Source of the DNA: Rubrivivax sp.
GTDB lineage: Bacteria > Pseudomonadota > Gammaproteobacteria > Burkholderiales > Burkholderiaceae_C
Direction: 5' to 3'
NCBI GenBank assembly: GCA_020248915.1
Contig: JADCGP010000027.1
Location: 1-64,000 of the forward strand
DNA: 64,000 nucleotides
The notes beneath the pieces are model-generated. The model searched no databases, was not told where the DNA came from, and worked only from the letters and a program-made list of their open reading frames with translations. The translations under genes were made by a program, and so were the position numbers. Of the stretch, positions 7,371 through 16,920 are shown one piece after another; the first letter of the stretch is position 1, and each line of letters begins with the position of its first letter.

Positions 7371-7835
7371 TCAGACCGCAGTTTGCGCCACGGCGTCCGG
7401 CAACGCCTTGAGCATGATGTGCCTGTTGAACGGGCCCACGTACTGCGTCACCTGGGCCACGGTCCGGCAACCGAGGCGGCCGTACAGGCCGTAGAGGCCG
7501 TACAGACCGGCGGTTCGATCGCTGAGCGTCGCGATGAGCGCCGGGGTGCAGCCTCGGCGGGCGGCATCAGCCTCCAGTCGCAGCGAGGTCTCGGCTCCGA
7601 GGTCCCGGTTGCGCATCTCCGCCGAGACCCAGAGGCCGCCCACGAAGAGCCGCCCGTACTCCGTTTTCCCGGCCGCTCCCGCGATCACGACGTCTCCGAG
7701 CCTCGCGAAGCAGGCGATGGGCTGCGCCCGTCCGTCCGCGGCGAGCGACCTCCCATGACTGAAGACGCCCTCCGTGACGGCCTCGACATCCGCAGCCGAC
7801 GGGCTGGTGGTTGTCTCCCAGGCGAGGGGCATCAC
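7371..7835 (-). CDS. GNAT-like N-acetyltransferase with a short internal repeat
   Basis: 154 residues. LFVGGLWVSAEMRNRDLGAETSLRLEAD follows the GNAT pattern of central strand, acetyl-CoA loop and helix; the loop is degenerate (MRNRDLG in place of R-x-x-G-x-G). The usual C-terminal FYxxxGF element is replaced by GLYGLYGLYGRLG, made by three tandem 9-base units at 7478-7504. The repeat lies exactly where the Tyr-containing helix normally sits, so it may lengthen that helix or harm it. Activity is uncertain. Confidence 0.75.
   Translation of the reverse strand: MMPLAWETTTSPSAADVEAVTEGVFSHGRSLAADGRAQPIACFARLGDVVIAGAAGKTEYGRLFVGGLWVSAEMRNRDLGAETSLRLEADAARRGCTPALIATLSDRTAGLYGLYGLYGRLGCRTVAQVTQYVGPFNRHIMLKALPDAVAQTAV
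7478..7504 (+). repeat. Three tandem 9-base units inside a GNAT gene
   Basis: GGCCGTACA, GGCCGTAGA and GGCCGTACA stand in a row. Read on the minus strand they encode repeated Leu-Tyr-Gly triplets. In-frame slippage would alter protein length by three residues per unit. Confidence 0.85.
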
Positions 7836-7924
7836 GGAGGGCCTCCGGCGAACGTTCGGTGGAGTGAGGCGCGGCGTCTACCCCCTTAGCCCAGGCGGAT
7901 GGGAGTGGCCGGCAAGCGCAGCAG

Positions 7925-8820
7925 TCACGACGCGGTCCCTGCCGGGTCCAGTGCCTTCAGCGGGAACTCCGCGCGCTCCGCCACCGACGCGGATGCATCG
8001 GCCGCAAGACGCCCCGCGAGCGCTCGGCACGCTGCTCCGGCTCCGGAGGGTTCACCGATCAGCATCGCCCCTGCAACGCGCCGGACGACGGCCGATGAAT
8101 CCATTGATGCCGACCTCAGGTCGTCCAGGAAGGACGACCTGACCGAGAGCTCCCGACTGCCGACCGTGGGCTTGCAGTGGCCCTCGCCGCATCGCTTGTC
8201 GGTCCACTGCCAGACGCGGCCCGTGAACCACGTGGCCTTGCCCCTGAGAAGCGACCTGCACGCACGTGCCCTGACCGACGCCTGGACCGCTCCCCGCGCC
8301 GGTTCGCCGAGCGAGGCATCGAGCAATGAGATGCGACCGGGCTGCGACAGCAGCGCCGTCATCGATCCGATCGAAGACGACAGCAGCCGTTGCTTGCGCG
8401 GGGCCACCACCGACGGGATGGAGGCCATGTCGAGCAGGGTCTCCCGCCCCTGTCGCCCATCCTGCGCCACGAGTCCCAGTGGGCCAAGGCGGCGCCCAAG
8501 ACGTCGGCCACCACGCTCGGCTCGGTCGCTTCGGCCACGGGCCGCAGCCTCTCGCGTGCGGCCTTCCTGACCTGGGGCACCCGGTCGTTGGGCCTGCGGA
8601 CGCCCATGCACTGGAAGAATCCGTTGGGGGCGCCGCCCGAGAGCGCGCGCAGCGTCCGTTCGCGCCGGAAGCCATCGTTGCTGCGCAAGTCCGCCCAGGT
8701 CAGGAAGGCGGCGGGCTCGATCCACACCTGTCACGTCGCAGGCCGGGCGGCCAGCAACTCCGAGGCGGCATTCCACCGGATGAACCTCTCCCGCTTGTCC
8801 AGACTGTTCGCATCGTCGCC
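7925..8820 (-). pseudogene. Broken HEAT-repeat-like gene
   Basis: Three protein-like stretches follow one another on the minus strand. First, SLDKRERFIRWNAASELLAA (about 8805-8735) ends at an in-frame TGA (8731-8733). The same frame then continues with WIEPAAFLTWADLRSN to AALAHWDSWRRMGDRG (8727 to about 8440). The frame next shifts by one base at a GGGGCGGGA run near 8440-8450 and goes on as ETLLDMASIPSVVAPRKQR to the stop at 7925. Joined, they give about 290 residues with repeated helical units such as FLDDLRSASMDSSAVVRRVA, typical of HEAT-type proteins. The TGA and the frameshift are either real decay or sequencing error at a G run. Confidence 0.6.
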
Positions 8821-8915
8821 GCCAGAGGGCTCAGAATGTCAGCCACCTGCTTCGGTGGGCTGAATCATCATGCTGATCAGGACACACGCGGGCGCACCGG
8901 TAGCACAATGCACCG

Positions 8916-9299
8916 GTGAACCCGCTCGACACGCGCTCCCCGCTGCTGTCGCCCGAGTACGTGGTGCCCTGGTACCGCTTCGCCGAGCTGCAAGCGGTCG
9001 AGGTCGCCGAGCGCGGGCGCGTCGTCGAGGACGCCGTCGAGCGTGCCACGATGCACCCGCGGGTGCTGCTGGCCTGGGGCGTGACGCTGGCCGTGCTGGC
9101 CGCCGCAGCGGTAGCGCTCGGGCCGACGCTGCGCCACTGGCCGATGCCGCTGACGCTGCTGCTGGCGCTGCTCGCCTTCGTGCCGCTATTCCTGGTGCGG
9201 CGCGGCGTGGTTCGCTCGCTGGTGGTGGAGCGCATCGCGGCGCGGCAGGCACGGGCCGAGCCGGTCGGAACGGCAGGACCCGACTCCCGACCCCGCTAG
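8916..9299 (+). CDS. Putative two-helix membrane protein
   Basis: 127 residues. A soluble N-terminus (PEYVVPWYRFAELQAVEVAE) is followed by two hydrophobic helices (about 48-68 and 76-92) with a short loop, then a basic tail (LVRRGVVRSLVVERIAARQA). No family is recognised. First plus-strand gene after the accessory block; probable start of the ordinary chromosome. A -10-like TAGCACAAT lies at about 8903-8911. Function unknown. Confidence 0.65.
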   Translation: MNPLDTRSPLLSPEYVVPWYRFAELQAVEVAERGRVVEDAVERATMHPRVLLAWGVTLAVLAAAAVALGPTLRHWPMPLTLLLALLAFVPLFLVRRGVVRSLVVERIAARQARAEPVGTAGPDSRPR

Positions 9300-9417
9300 C
9301 CGTGGGTCGCTCGCCGGCCGGGCCTGTGCGCATCGGCCGACGTCTCGTATGCTTGCGCCCCGATCGATCCCGCGGGCGCGAGTCCTCCGCCGCCCGCATC
9401 ACAGCCAGGAGACCGCC

Positions 9418-10113
9418 ATGGCCAAGCCGATGTTCGACGCCGACGCCCTGATCGAGATGTTCAGCCAGGCCACCGCCAAGCAGGGCGCGCAGCTCCAGGG
9501 CGCGGTAAGCCAGGCCACGCTGGCGGCACTGAAGGGCCGCGAGCTCACGCTGAAGAACATCAAGGCGGCGCTGAAGTCCGTCTCCGAGGCAGCCAGCGCG
9601 GGCGCGGCGCGCAACGTGCTGCCGGGCGTCGACCCCGAGGTGCTGCTGGACCGGGCCGTGGCCGGCATGGATCAGGCGCTGCTGAAGGCCGTCGAGGCGA
9701 ACCGGATGGCGCTGTCGACGCTGGTGGCGCAGGGCGCCGACATGCGCGACAAGCACCTGCAGAAGGCGATCGACGACCTCGACAAGATGGAGGACGCGAT
9801 GTTCGCGGCGCTGAAGAAGGCCGCCGGCAGCGCGTCCGCCCCGGTGGCCGGCGCCTGGGGCCACGTGCTCGAGAAGATGCAGGCCGGCGGCACGATGAGC
9901 GGCACGCAGGCCGCGCAGACCGTCGAGCAGATGGCCGAGCAGATGCAGGGTGCGATGCGCAGCACGCGCGCGGCCTCGATGAAGGCCGCGCAGGCGCTGG
10001 CCGAGAGCTACACGTCGATGGTGAGCGGCGTGCTGCTCGGCCTGAGCGAGGCCATGGGCGGCGCCGCGGCGCCCGCGCCCGCGCCGCGTTCCGGGCGCGG
10101 CGCGGGGAAGTGA
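9418..10113 (+). CDS. Hypothetical helical protein, phasin-like in composition
   Basis: 231 residues, almost entirely alpha-helical and rich in Ala, Met, Gln and Lys. Examples are FSQATAKQGAQLQGAVSQAT, LQKAIDDLDKMEDAMFAALKK and TVEQMAEQMQGAMRSTRAA. A short Pro/Ala/Arg tail follows. ATG at 9418 fits the first helix; the upstream Met (9349) is unsupported. Composition and heptad-like spacing recall phasins and other granule-binding or coiled-coil proteins, but no defining motif is seen. It is 37 bases upstream of a KAS III gene in the same direction, so the two probably share a message. Confidence 0.7.
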   Translation: MAKPMFDADALIEMFSQATAKQGAQLQGAVSQATLAALKGRELTLKNIKAALKSVSEAASAGAARNVLPGVDPEVLLDRAVAGMDQALLKAVEANRMALSTLVAQGADMRDKHLQKAIDDLDKMEDAMFAALKKAAGSASAPVAGAWGHVLEKMQAGGTMSGTQAAQTVEQMAEQMQGAMRSTRAASMKAAQALAESYTSMVSGVLLGLSEAMGGAAAPAPAPRSGRGAGK

Positions 10114-10150
10114 CTCCCCCGCCCGTACGCAGCACCGCTAGGCCTCGCCC

Positions 10151-11278
<1,128 letters not shown>

Positions 11279-11339
11279 GGTGCGGCCGTCCGGGCGGCGC
11301 TCCGGTGGTGCTTGGGCTGGGGCGTCGCCGCGGGCCCGC

Positions 11340-11996
11340 TCAGCGCCGCGGCGCGGGCAGCTGCGCCATGTAGTCGGCCACCGCCTCCAGGTCGGCCGGG
11401 GCGTAGGCCTGGACGACCTTCGTCATCTCCGGGTTGGAGTTGCCGCGCTCGCCGCTGCGGATCATCTGCAGCTCCCGCAGCAGGTAGCCGTGGTGCTGGG
11501 CCGCGACCATCGGGTAGAACGCGGCCGCGCGGCCCTCGCCCGCGCGGCCGTGGCACGAGGCGCAGTCGCGGTCGTACAGCGCCTTGCCCTGTGCGACGGC
11601 GGTGCCGGGCCCGCGGGCGGTGTCCGGCGGCACGGGCAGCGACTGCAGGTAGGCGCCCAGGTCCGCCAGCGTCTGCGGCGTGATCGCCGGCACGTCGATC
11701 AGCGGCTTCATCGGCGTGTTGATGCGCCGCCCAGCGCGGATGTCGGCCAGCTGCTTGACGATGACGGCGGCATGCTGGCCCGCCAGGCGCGGGATGTTCG
11801 CATTCGGCCGGCCCAGAGCATCGCGCCGATGGCATGCGCTGCAGTCGTCGAAGGCCTCGCGGCCGCGCGCGACGTCGCCGCGCAGCGCGAGCGCGGCCTG
11901 CAGGTCGGGGGCGATGCCCGGCTGCTGCGCGGCCGCGGACAACGACGCGGGCAGCAGCAGGACGGCCGGGAGCAGCGGGGCGAGGAAGCGGAGCAT
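11340..11996 (-). CDS. Dihaem cytochrome c (c4/c553 type), periplasmic
   Basis: 218 residues with a signal peptide (residues 1-23, cleavage near AAA-QQ). It has two CxxCH haem sites, Cys52-His56 (CSACH) and Cys145-His149 (CASCH). Candidate axial Met ligands lie in NTPMKPL and NPEMTKV. The two-domain layout of about 100 residues each is that of cytochrome c4, a periplasmic electron shuttle to terminal oxidases. The ATG at 11994-11996 begins the signal peptide; the upstream Met at 12059 is not needed. It lies 59 bases beyond the end of amiC in the same direction. Confidence 0.9.
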   Translation of the reverse strand: MLRFLAPLLPAVLLLPASLSAAAQQPGIAPDLQAALALRGDVARGREAFDDCSACHRRDALGRPNANIPRLAGQHAAVIVKQLADIRAGRRINTPMKPLIDVPAITPQTLADLGAYLQSLPVPPDTARGPGTAVAQGKALYDRDCASCHGRAGEGRAAAFYPMVAAQHHGYLLRELQMIRSGERGNSNPEMTKVVQAYAPADLEAVADYMAQLPAPRR

Positions 11997-12055
11997 CGTG
12001 GCTGCGGGGTGGACTTCGCGGCGGGCGACGGATCGGGCGACGGACGAGGCCGCCC

Positions 12056-13423
12056 TCAAAGCGTACGCGAGCGTACCAGCGGCGGGTTGCGGGCGAAGTA
12101 GCGCCGGATGCCCGCAGCCAGCGCGTCGACGAGCCGGGTCCGGTGGGCCGGGTCGCGCAGCAGCGACTCCTCCTCCGGGTTGGAGATGAAGGCCGTCTCG
12201 ACCAGGATGCTCGGGATGTCGGGCGCCTTCAGCACCGCGAAGCCCGCCTGCTCGACCCGGCGCTTGTGCAGCCGGCCCACGCGCCCGATCCGCGACAGCA
12301 CCTCGTGCCCGACCTTCAGGCTGTCGTTGATCTGCGCGGTCGTGCTCATGTCCAGCATGGCCCGCAGCAGCTGCGCGTCCTTGACGCCCGCGACGTTGAC
12401 GCCGCCGACCCGGTCGGCCGAGTTCTCGCGCTCGGCCATCCAGCGCGCGGCGGTGCTGGTGGCGCCGCCGGTGGACAGCGCGAAGACGCTGGCCCCACGG
12501 GCCTCGGGGCGCATGAAGGCGTCGGCGTGGATGCTGACGAAGAGGTCGGCCTGCACGCGGCGGGCCTTGCGCACCCGCTCGGCCAGCGGCACGAAGTAGT
12601 CGCCCTCGCGCGTCATCATCACCCGCATGCCGGGCACGGAGTTCAGGCGCTCGCGCAGCTCGAGCGCGATGGCCAGCACCACGTCCTTCTCGCGCAGCCC
12701 GGTGGGGCCGATCGCGCCGGGATCCTCGCCGCCGTGGCCTGCGTCGAGCGCCACGATCAGCAGCCGCTGCACCCTCTCGCGCTCGGCGGCCGTGAGCGGC
12801 GCGGGGGGCGGCGCCGGCGCGGGCGTGGTCGCCACCGGCGGGGCCGGGGCAGGCGGCGCGGGCGGCGAGGGCATCGCGGGCACCGGTGTCGTGGCCGGCA
12901 GCCCGGGCCGGTCGACCCGGGCGATCAGCTCGCCCAACGCGTCCTGCACCGTCTGCGCGGCGCGCTCGCCTGCCGCCTCGCGCTCGCGCACGAGCGCCAG
13001 CAGCGGGTCGAGCTCCTGCAGCGGGTACAGGTCGAAGATCAGGCGGTGCCGGTACGGCGGCACCGGCGTCAGCGCGAACTGATCGGCCCGCACCGGCTGC
13101 TTCAGGTCAAACACCAGCCGCACGACACGCGGCTGGTACTGGCCCACGCGCACGCCGGCGATGTAGGGGTCGTCCGGCCGCACCTTGCCCACCAGCTCGC
13201 GCAGCGCGCCGTCGAGCTCGACGCCTTCGAGGTCGACGGCGAGTCGGTGCGGCGCCTCGGTGAGCACGTGGCGCGCGTCGAGCGCGCGCTCCGACTCGAT
13301 CGTCACCCGCGTGTAGGCGAGCGCCGGCCACAGCCGCACCGCGACGACGACCGCGCCGTGGGTGGCCGTGGCCAGCGGCAGCAGCACCAGGCCGGCGCCG
13401 CGCAGCAGCTGTCTGCGCTTCAT
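12056..13423 (-). CDS. amiC: N-acetylmuramoyl-L-alanine amidase AmiC
   Basis: 455 residues. The N-terminus MKRRQLLRG plus a hydrophobic stretch is a twin-arginine (Tat) signal, as in E. coli AmiC. An AMIN domain (about 30-135) targets the septum. A Pro/Ala linker (173-210) leads to the zinc Amidase_3 domain (about 220-450), with His230 and Glu233 (DAGHGGED), His299 (VSIHAD) and the catalytic Glu409 (VETAFISN). It cleaves the peptide stem from muramic acid to split daughter cells. Its ATG overlaps the TGA of tsaE (13420-13423), so the pair is coupled, an arrangement common in proteobacteria. Confidence 0.95.
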   Translation of the reverse strand: MKRRQLLRGAGLVLLPLATATHGAVVVAVRLWPALAYTRVTIESERALDARHVLTEAPHRLAVDLEGVELDGALRELVGKVRPDDPYIAGVRVGQYQPRVVRLVFDLKQPVRADQFALTPVPPYRHRLIFDLYPLQELDPLLALVREREAAGERAAQTVQDALGELIARVDRPGLPATTPVPAMPSPPAPPAPAPPVATTPAPAPPPAPLTAAERERVQRLLIVALDAGHGGEDPGAIGPTGLREKDVVLAIALELRERLNSVPGMRVMMTREGDYFVPLAERVRKARRVQADLFVSIHADAFMRPEARGASVFALSTGGATSTAARWMAERENSADRVGGVNVAGVKDAQLLRAMLDMSTTAQINDSLKVGHEVLSRIGRVGRLHKRRVEQAGFAVLKAPDIPSILVETAFISNPEEESLLRDPAHRTRLVDALAAGIRRYFARNPPLVRSRTL

Positions 13424-13893
13424 GGCCTCTCGAGCTCTCGACCGAGCAGCGCCTCGCCGAGGGGCGTGCAGGCCTCCAGCCGCACTCGGCGCTCGTCGCC
13501 ATCGCCGGGCTCGATCGCGACACGCAGGTCGGGAACCGGAAGCACCGCGCGCGCTCGCTCGGGCCACTCCACCAGCTTCAAGCCGGGGGCCACGAAGGCA
13601 TCGCGCAGCCCCGCGTCGATCCACTCGCGCGGGTCGTCGAAGCGGTAGAAGTCGAAGTGCCACGCCGTGCGCCCGCCGACCTCGTACGACTCCGCCAGCG
13701 TGTAGGTCGGGCTGCGCACCCGGCCCGTGACGCCCAGCGCGCGCAGCAGGTGGCGTGCGAAGGTGGTCTTGCCGGCGCCGAGCGGACCCTCGAGCTCGAT
13801 GCACGACAGCCACACCTCGGGCCGCGCCGCCAGCGCCGCGGCCTGGGCGGCGCATGCCGCCTCGTCGGGCCAGTGCCCGGAGCGGGAGCGCAG
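13420..13893 (-). CDS. tsaE: tRNA threonylcarbamoyladenosine biosynthesis ATPase TsaE
   Basis: About 157 residues. GPLGAGKTTFARHLLRALG is the P-loop, followed by SPTYTLAESYEV and FDFYRFDDPREW, which are TsaE signatures, and then LVEWPERA. With TsaB and TsaD it drives t6A formation at position 37 of ANN-decoding tRNAs. No ATG, GTG or TTG lies in frame near the N-terminus. The candidates are CTG at 13891-13893, giving RSRSGHWPDEAA, which fits family length, and ATT at 13909-13911. The start is therefore uncertain. The -10 of queG lies within this 5' end on the other strand. Confidence 0.88.
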   Translation of the reverse strand: MRSRSGHWPDEAACAAQAAALAARPEVWLSCIELEGPLGAGKTTFARHLLRALGVTGRVRSPTYTLAESYEVGGRTAWHFDFYRFDDPREWIDAGLRDAFVAPGLKLVEWPERARAVLPVPDLRVAIEPGDGDERRVRLEACTPLGEALLGRELERP

Positions 13894-13905
13894 GGGCGCC
13901 GTTCC

Positions 13906-13911
13906 TACAAT
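13906..13911 (+). promoter_or_regulatory. Probable -10 element of queG
   Basis: TACAAT followed by CGC, about 100 bases upstream of the queG ATG. TACAATCG just before a housekeeping gene is a frequent sigma-70 -10 pattern in Burkholderiales, from memory. No convincing -35 is visible, and the spacing to the ATG is long. Confidence 0.4.
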
Positions 13912-14010
13912 CGCAGGCTGGACGTCGGGGCCGGGGTCGGCCGCGGCGACGGTTGCCGGCGCGGCGGCACAGGCCGGGCCGGCGGACGGCCCGGGCACCG
14001 GAGCAGGTGG

Positions 14011-15159
14011 ATGACCGGACGCGAGCGGTTGGACGGCAGGCAACTGGTCGACAGCGTGCGGCGCTGGGCCGGTGAGCTGGGATTCTCCCAGATCGGCGTG
14101 GCCGGGATCGATCTCACCGCGGCCGAGGACGGCCTGCGCGAGTGGCTGGCCGCCGGCTTCCACGGCAGCATGGGGTACATGGCGCGCCACGGCATGACGC
14201 GGGCACGGCCGGCCGAACTGGTGCCAGGCACCGTCAGCGTGATCAGCGCGCGGATGGACTACCTGCCGCGCAGCGCGCCCGACGACTGGGCCGGGCGCGA
14301 GCTGCAGGCGCTGGCCGAGCCGGGCCGCGCGGTGGTGTCGCTGTACGCCCGCGGCCGCGATTACCACAAGGTGCTGCGCACGCGGCTGCAGCGGCTGGCC
14401 TCGCGCATGGCCGAGGCCGTCGGCCCCTTCGGCCACCGCGTGTTCACCGATTCCGCACCGGTGCTCGAGGTCGAGCTGGCCACGCGGGCCGGGCTCGGCT
14501 GGCGCGGCAAGCACACGCTGGCACTGGCGCGCGAAGCCGGCTCCATGTTCTTCCTGGGCGAGCTGTTCGTCGACCTCGCGCTGCCCGCCGACCCCCCGCT
14601 GCAGGACCACTGCGGCCGCTGCACCGCCTGCCTCGACGCCTGCCCGACGCAGGCTTTCGTCGCGCCGTACCGGCTGGACGCGCGGCGCTGCATCAGCTAT
14701 CTGACGATCGAGCACGACGGGCCGATCCCGCCGGCGCTGCGGACGCTGATGGGCAACCGCATCTACGGCTGCGACGACTGCCAGCTGGCGTGCCCGTGGA
14801 ACAAGTACGCGCGCCGCGCGCCGCTGGCCGACTTCGACCCTCGCGAGGGGCTGGACGGTGCGTCGCTGCTCGAGCTGTGGGCCTGGGACGAGGCGCTGTG
14901 GCTCCAGCGCACCGAGGGCAGCGCGATCCGGCGCATCGGCCACGCGCGCTGGCGGCGCAACCTCGCGGTCGCCCTGGGCAATGCGCTGGCGGCCGCGGCG
15001 CGCCGCGGCGACGCCGCCGCAGCGGCCGCCCTCGTCGCGGCACTCGCCGCGGCGCGGCCCGCAGCCGATCCCCTGGTCGGCGAGCACATCGACTGGGCGC
15101 TGGCCCGGCGCGCCGACGCGGATGCCACGGCCGCGGCGGCGGCCGCAGCCGCGCCCTGA
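14011..15159 (+). CDS. queG: Epoxyqueuosine reductase QueG
   Basis: 382 residues. Cobalamin-binding N-terminal region, then two Fe-S motifs, CGRCTACLDACPTQAF (about residues 205-220) and CDDCQLACPWNK (about 250-262), and a C-terminal HEAT-like part with Ala-rich repeats (RGDAAAAAALVAALAAA). It reduces epoxyqueuosine to queuosine in GUN-anticodon tRNAs, using B12 and two 4Fe-4S clusters. The ATG at 14011 fits the conserved first helix (QLVDSVRRWAGELGFSQIGV). Divergent from tsaE. Need for cobalamin links it to the B12 uptake operon at 38.3 kb. Confidence 0.95.
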   Translation: MTGRERLDGRQLVDSVRRWAGELGFSQIGVAGIDLTAAEDGLREWLAAGFHGSMGYMARHGMTRARPAELVPGTVSVISARMDYLPRSAPDDWAGRELQALAEPGRAVVSLYARGRDYHKVLRTRLQRLASRMAEAVGPFGHRVFTDSAPVLEVELATRAGLGWRGKHTLALAREAGSMFFLGELFVDLALPADPPLQDHCGRCTACLDACPTQAFVAPYRLDARRCISYLTIEHDGPIPPALRTLMGNRIYGCDDCQLACPWNKYARRAPLADFDPREGLDGASLLELWAWDEALWLQRTEGSAIRRIGHARWRRNLAVALGNALAAAARRGDAAAAAALVAALAAARPAADPLVGEHIDWALARRADADATAAAAAAAAP

Positions 15160-15191
15160 GGGCGCACCGCGCGCGCCGCATACTGCACGCC

Positions 15192-16895
15192 ATGCTGATC
15201 GAGACCCTGGGCGCCGCCCGCGACCTGGCGCGCGTGAACGAGATCGCCGGCGTGCTGGCCCGCCACGGGCTGGGCGACCTGGTGCGCCGCGCCGGCCTCG
15301 CCGACGCACTGGCGCGCGCGGGCAGGGTCGTGCACTGGGAGCACGCCGACGAGCTGGCGCGGCTGCCTCCGCCGGTGCAGGTGCGGCGCGCGCTCGAGGA
15401 ACTCGGCCCGACCTTCGTCAAGCTCGGCCAGATCCTCGCCAGCCGCGCCGACCTGTTCGGGCCCGAGTGGATCGCCGAGTTCGCCAAGCTGCAGAGCCGC
15501 GTGCCCGCGCTCCCGCTCGACGCCCTGCGGCCCCAGATGCGCGAGGACCTCGGGGCCGAGCCGGAGCAGGCGTTCGCCCGCTTCGATCTCGAGCCGCTGG
15601 CGGCGGCTTCCATCGCCCAGGCGCACCGCGCGCGGCTGCACGACGGCACCGAGGTGGTGGTCAAGGTGCTGCGCCCGGGCGTGCACGAGGTGGTCGAGGC
15701 CGACCTGCGGCTGCTGGAGCGCGCCGCGGTGTACGTCGAGCGCGAGTGGCCCGCGCTCAAGCCCTACCGGCCGCGGCACCTGGTGCGCGAGTTCGGCCGC
15801 AGCCTGCGCCGCGAGCTCGATCTCGCCGCCGAGGGTCACAACGCGGAGCGGATCGCCGCCAACCTGGCCGCGCTGCCGGAGGTCGTGGTCCCGCGCGTGC
15901 ACTGGACGTGGACCGGCCCGCGCATGAACGTGCAGGACTTCGTCGACGGCGTACCGGGCGAGGACCTCGAGCGCCTCGACCGCGAGGGGCTGGACCGCCA
16001 GCTGCTGGCGCGCCGGGGCGCCCGCGCGATCGTCAAGATGATCGTGGAGGACGGTTTCTTCCACGCCGACCCGCACTCGGGCAACGTGTTCTACCTGCCG
16101 GGCAACCGCATCGCGCTGATCGACTTCGGCATGGTCGGCCGGCTGTCGACGCGGCGCCGCGAGGAGCTGCTGAACCTGCTGCTGGCGCTGGTGGAGCGCC
16201 GACCCGACGGCGTGGCCGAGGTGCTGCTCGACTGGACCGGCGACGCGCACGGCGTCGACGAGGAGACGCTGCAGGACGAGATCGAGGCCTTCGTCGACCG
16301 CTATCACGGCGCCTCTCTGGCGCAGGTCGACCTCGGGCAGATGCTGGTCGAGGTGACCAACGTGCTGCGTGCGCACCGGCTGGCGCTGCCGGCCGACCTC
16401 GCGCTGCTGATCAAGGCGCTGGTCACGCTCGAAGGCGTGGGCCGCGCGCTCGACCCGGGCTTCAACGCCGCCACCGAGGCCCTGCCGCTGCTGCGCAAGG
16501 CGCTGCGCGCACGCTACACGCCGCGCGCCCTGGGCCACCGCGGCTGGCGCGCGCTGGCCGACGGCCTGGGCACGCTGGGCCGGCTGCCGTCGGACATCGC
16601 GCAGCTGGTGCGCCGCGCCCGGCGCGGAAGCGTGCAGGTCAACATCGACATCGCCGAGCTGCGCCAGACCGGCGAGCGCATCGACCGCGCTGCCAGCCGC
16701 CTGGCCATCGCACTGGTGATCGCCGCGCTGATCATCGGCTCGTCGATCGTCATGACGGTGGGTGGCGGCCCGCAACTGTTCGGGCTTCCCGCGTTCGGGC
16801 TGCTGGGCTTCGTCGGCGCGGTGCTCGGCGGCGCGTGGCTGGTGCGCGCCGTGCGACGCAGCGCGCGCCGCGCCGACGAGGACGAAGCGGACTGA
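15192..16895 (+). CDS. ubiB: UbiB/ABC1-family kinase-like protein for ubiquinone biosynthesis
   Basis: 567 residues. The KxGQ motif (TFVKLGQILASRADLF, about 76-91), the Ala-rich nucleotide loop AAASIAQAH, then FFHADPHSGNVF and LIDFGMVGRLS mark the atypical kinase family. Two C-terminal helices (about 500-520 and 525-550) anchor it in the inner membrane. UbiB is an ATPase needed for coenzyme Q synthesis, possibly extracting lipophilic intermediates. It follows queG by 32 bases and may share its promoter. CATACT 11 bases upstream could be a second -10. Confidence 0.92.
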   Translation: MLIETLGAARDLARVNEIAGVLARHGLGDLVRRAGLADALARAGRVVHWEHADELARLPPPVQVRRALEELGPTFVKLGQILASRADLFGPEWIAEFAKLQSRVPALPLDALRPQMREDLGAEPEQAFARFDLEPLAAASIAQAHRARLHDGTEVVVKVLRPGVHEVVEADLRLLERAAVYVEREWPALKPYRPRHLVREFGRSLRRELDLAAEGHNAERIAANLAALPEVVVPRVHWTWTGPRMNVQDFVDGVPGEDLERLDREGLDRQLLARRGARAIVKMIVEDGFFHADPHSGNVFYLPGNRIALIDFGMVGRLSTRRREELLNLLLALVERRPDGVAEVLLDWTGDAHGVDEETLQDEIEAFVDRYHGASLAQVDLGQMLVEVTNVLRAHRLALPADLALLIKALVTLEGVGRALDPGFNAATEALPLLRKALRARYTPRALGHRGWRALADGLGTLGRLPSDIAQLVRRARRGSVQVNIDIAELRQTGERIDRAASRLAIALVIAALIIGSSIVMTVGGGPQLFGLPAFGLLGFVGAVLGGAWLVRAVRRSARRADEDEAD

Positions 16896-16920
16896 CCCTT
16901 TGCGCCGTGCGGGGCGCCTC

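Noticed and set aside
949..8800. Integron gene-cassette array
   Set aside because: The one-way run of small GNAT and VOC genes looks cassette-like, but the gaps next to the first two GNAT stops contain no GTTRRRY or RYYYAAC core sites, the other gaps scanned show no paired core sites, and no integron integrase is present.
14763..16775. 670-residue minus-strand ORF opposite ubiB
   Set aside because: Antisense shadow rich in His, Gln and Arg with no domain. queG and ubiB on the plus strand carry all expected motifs.
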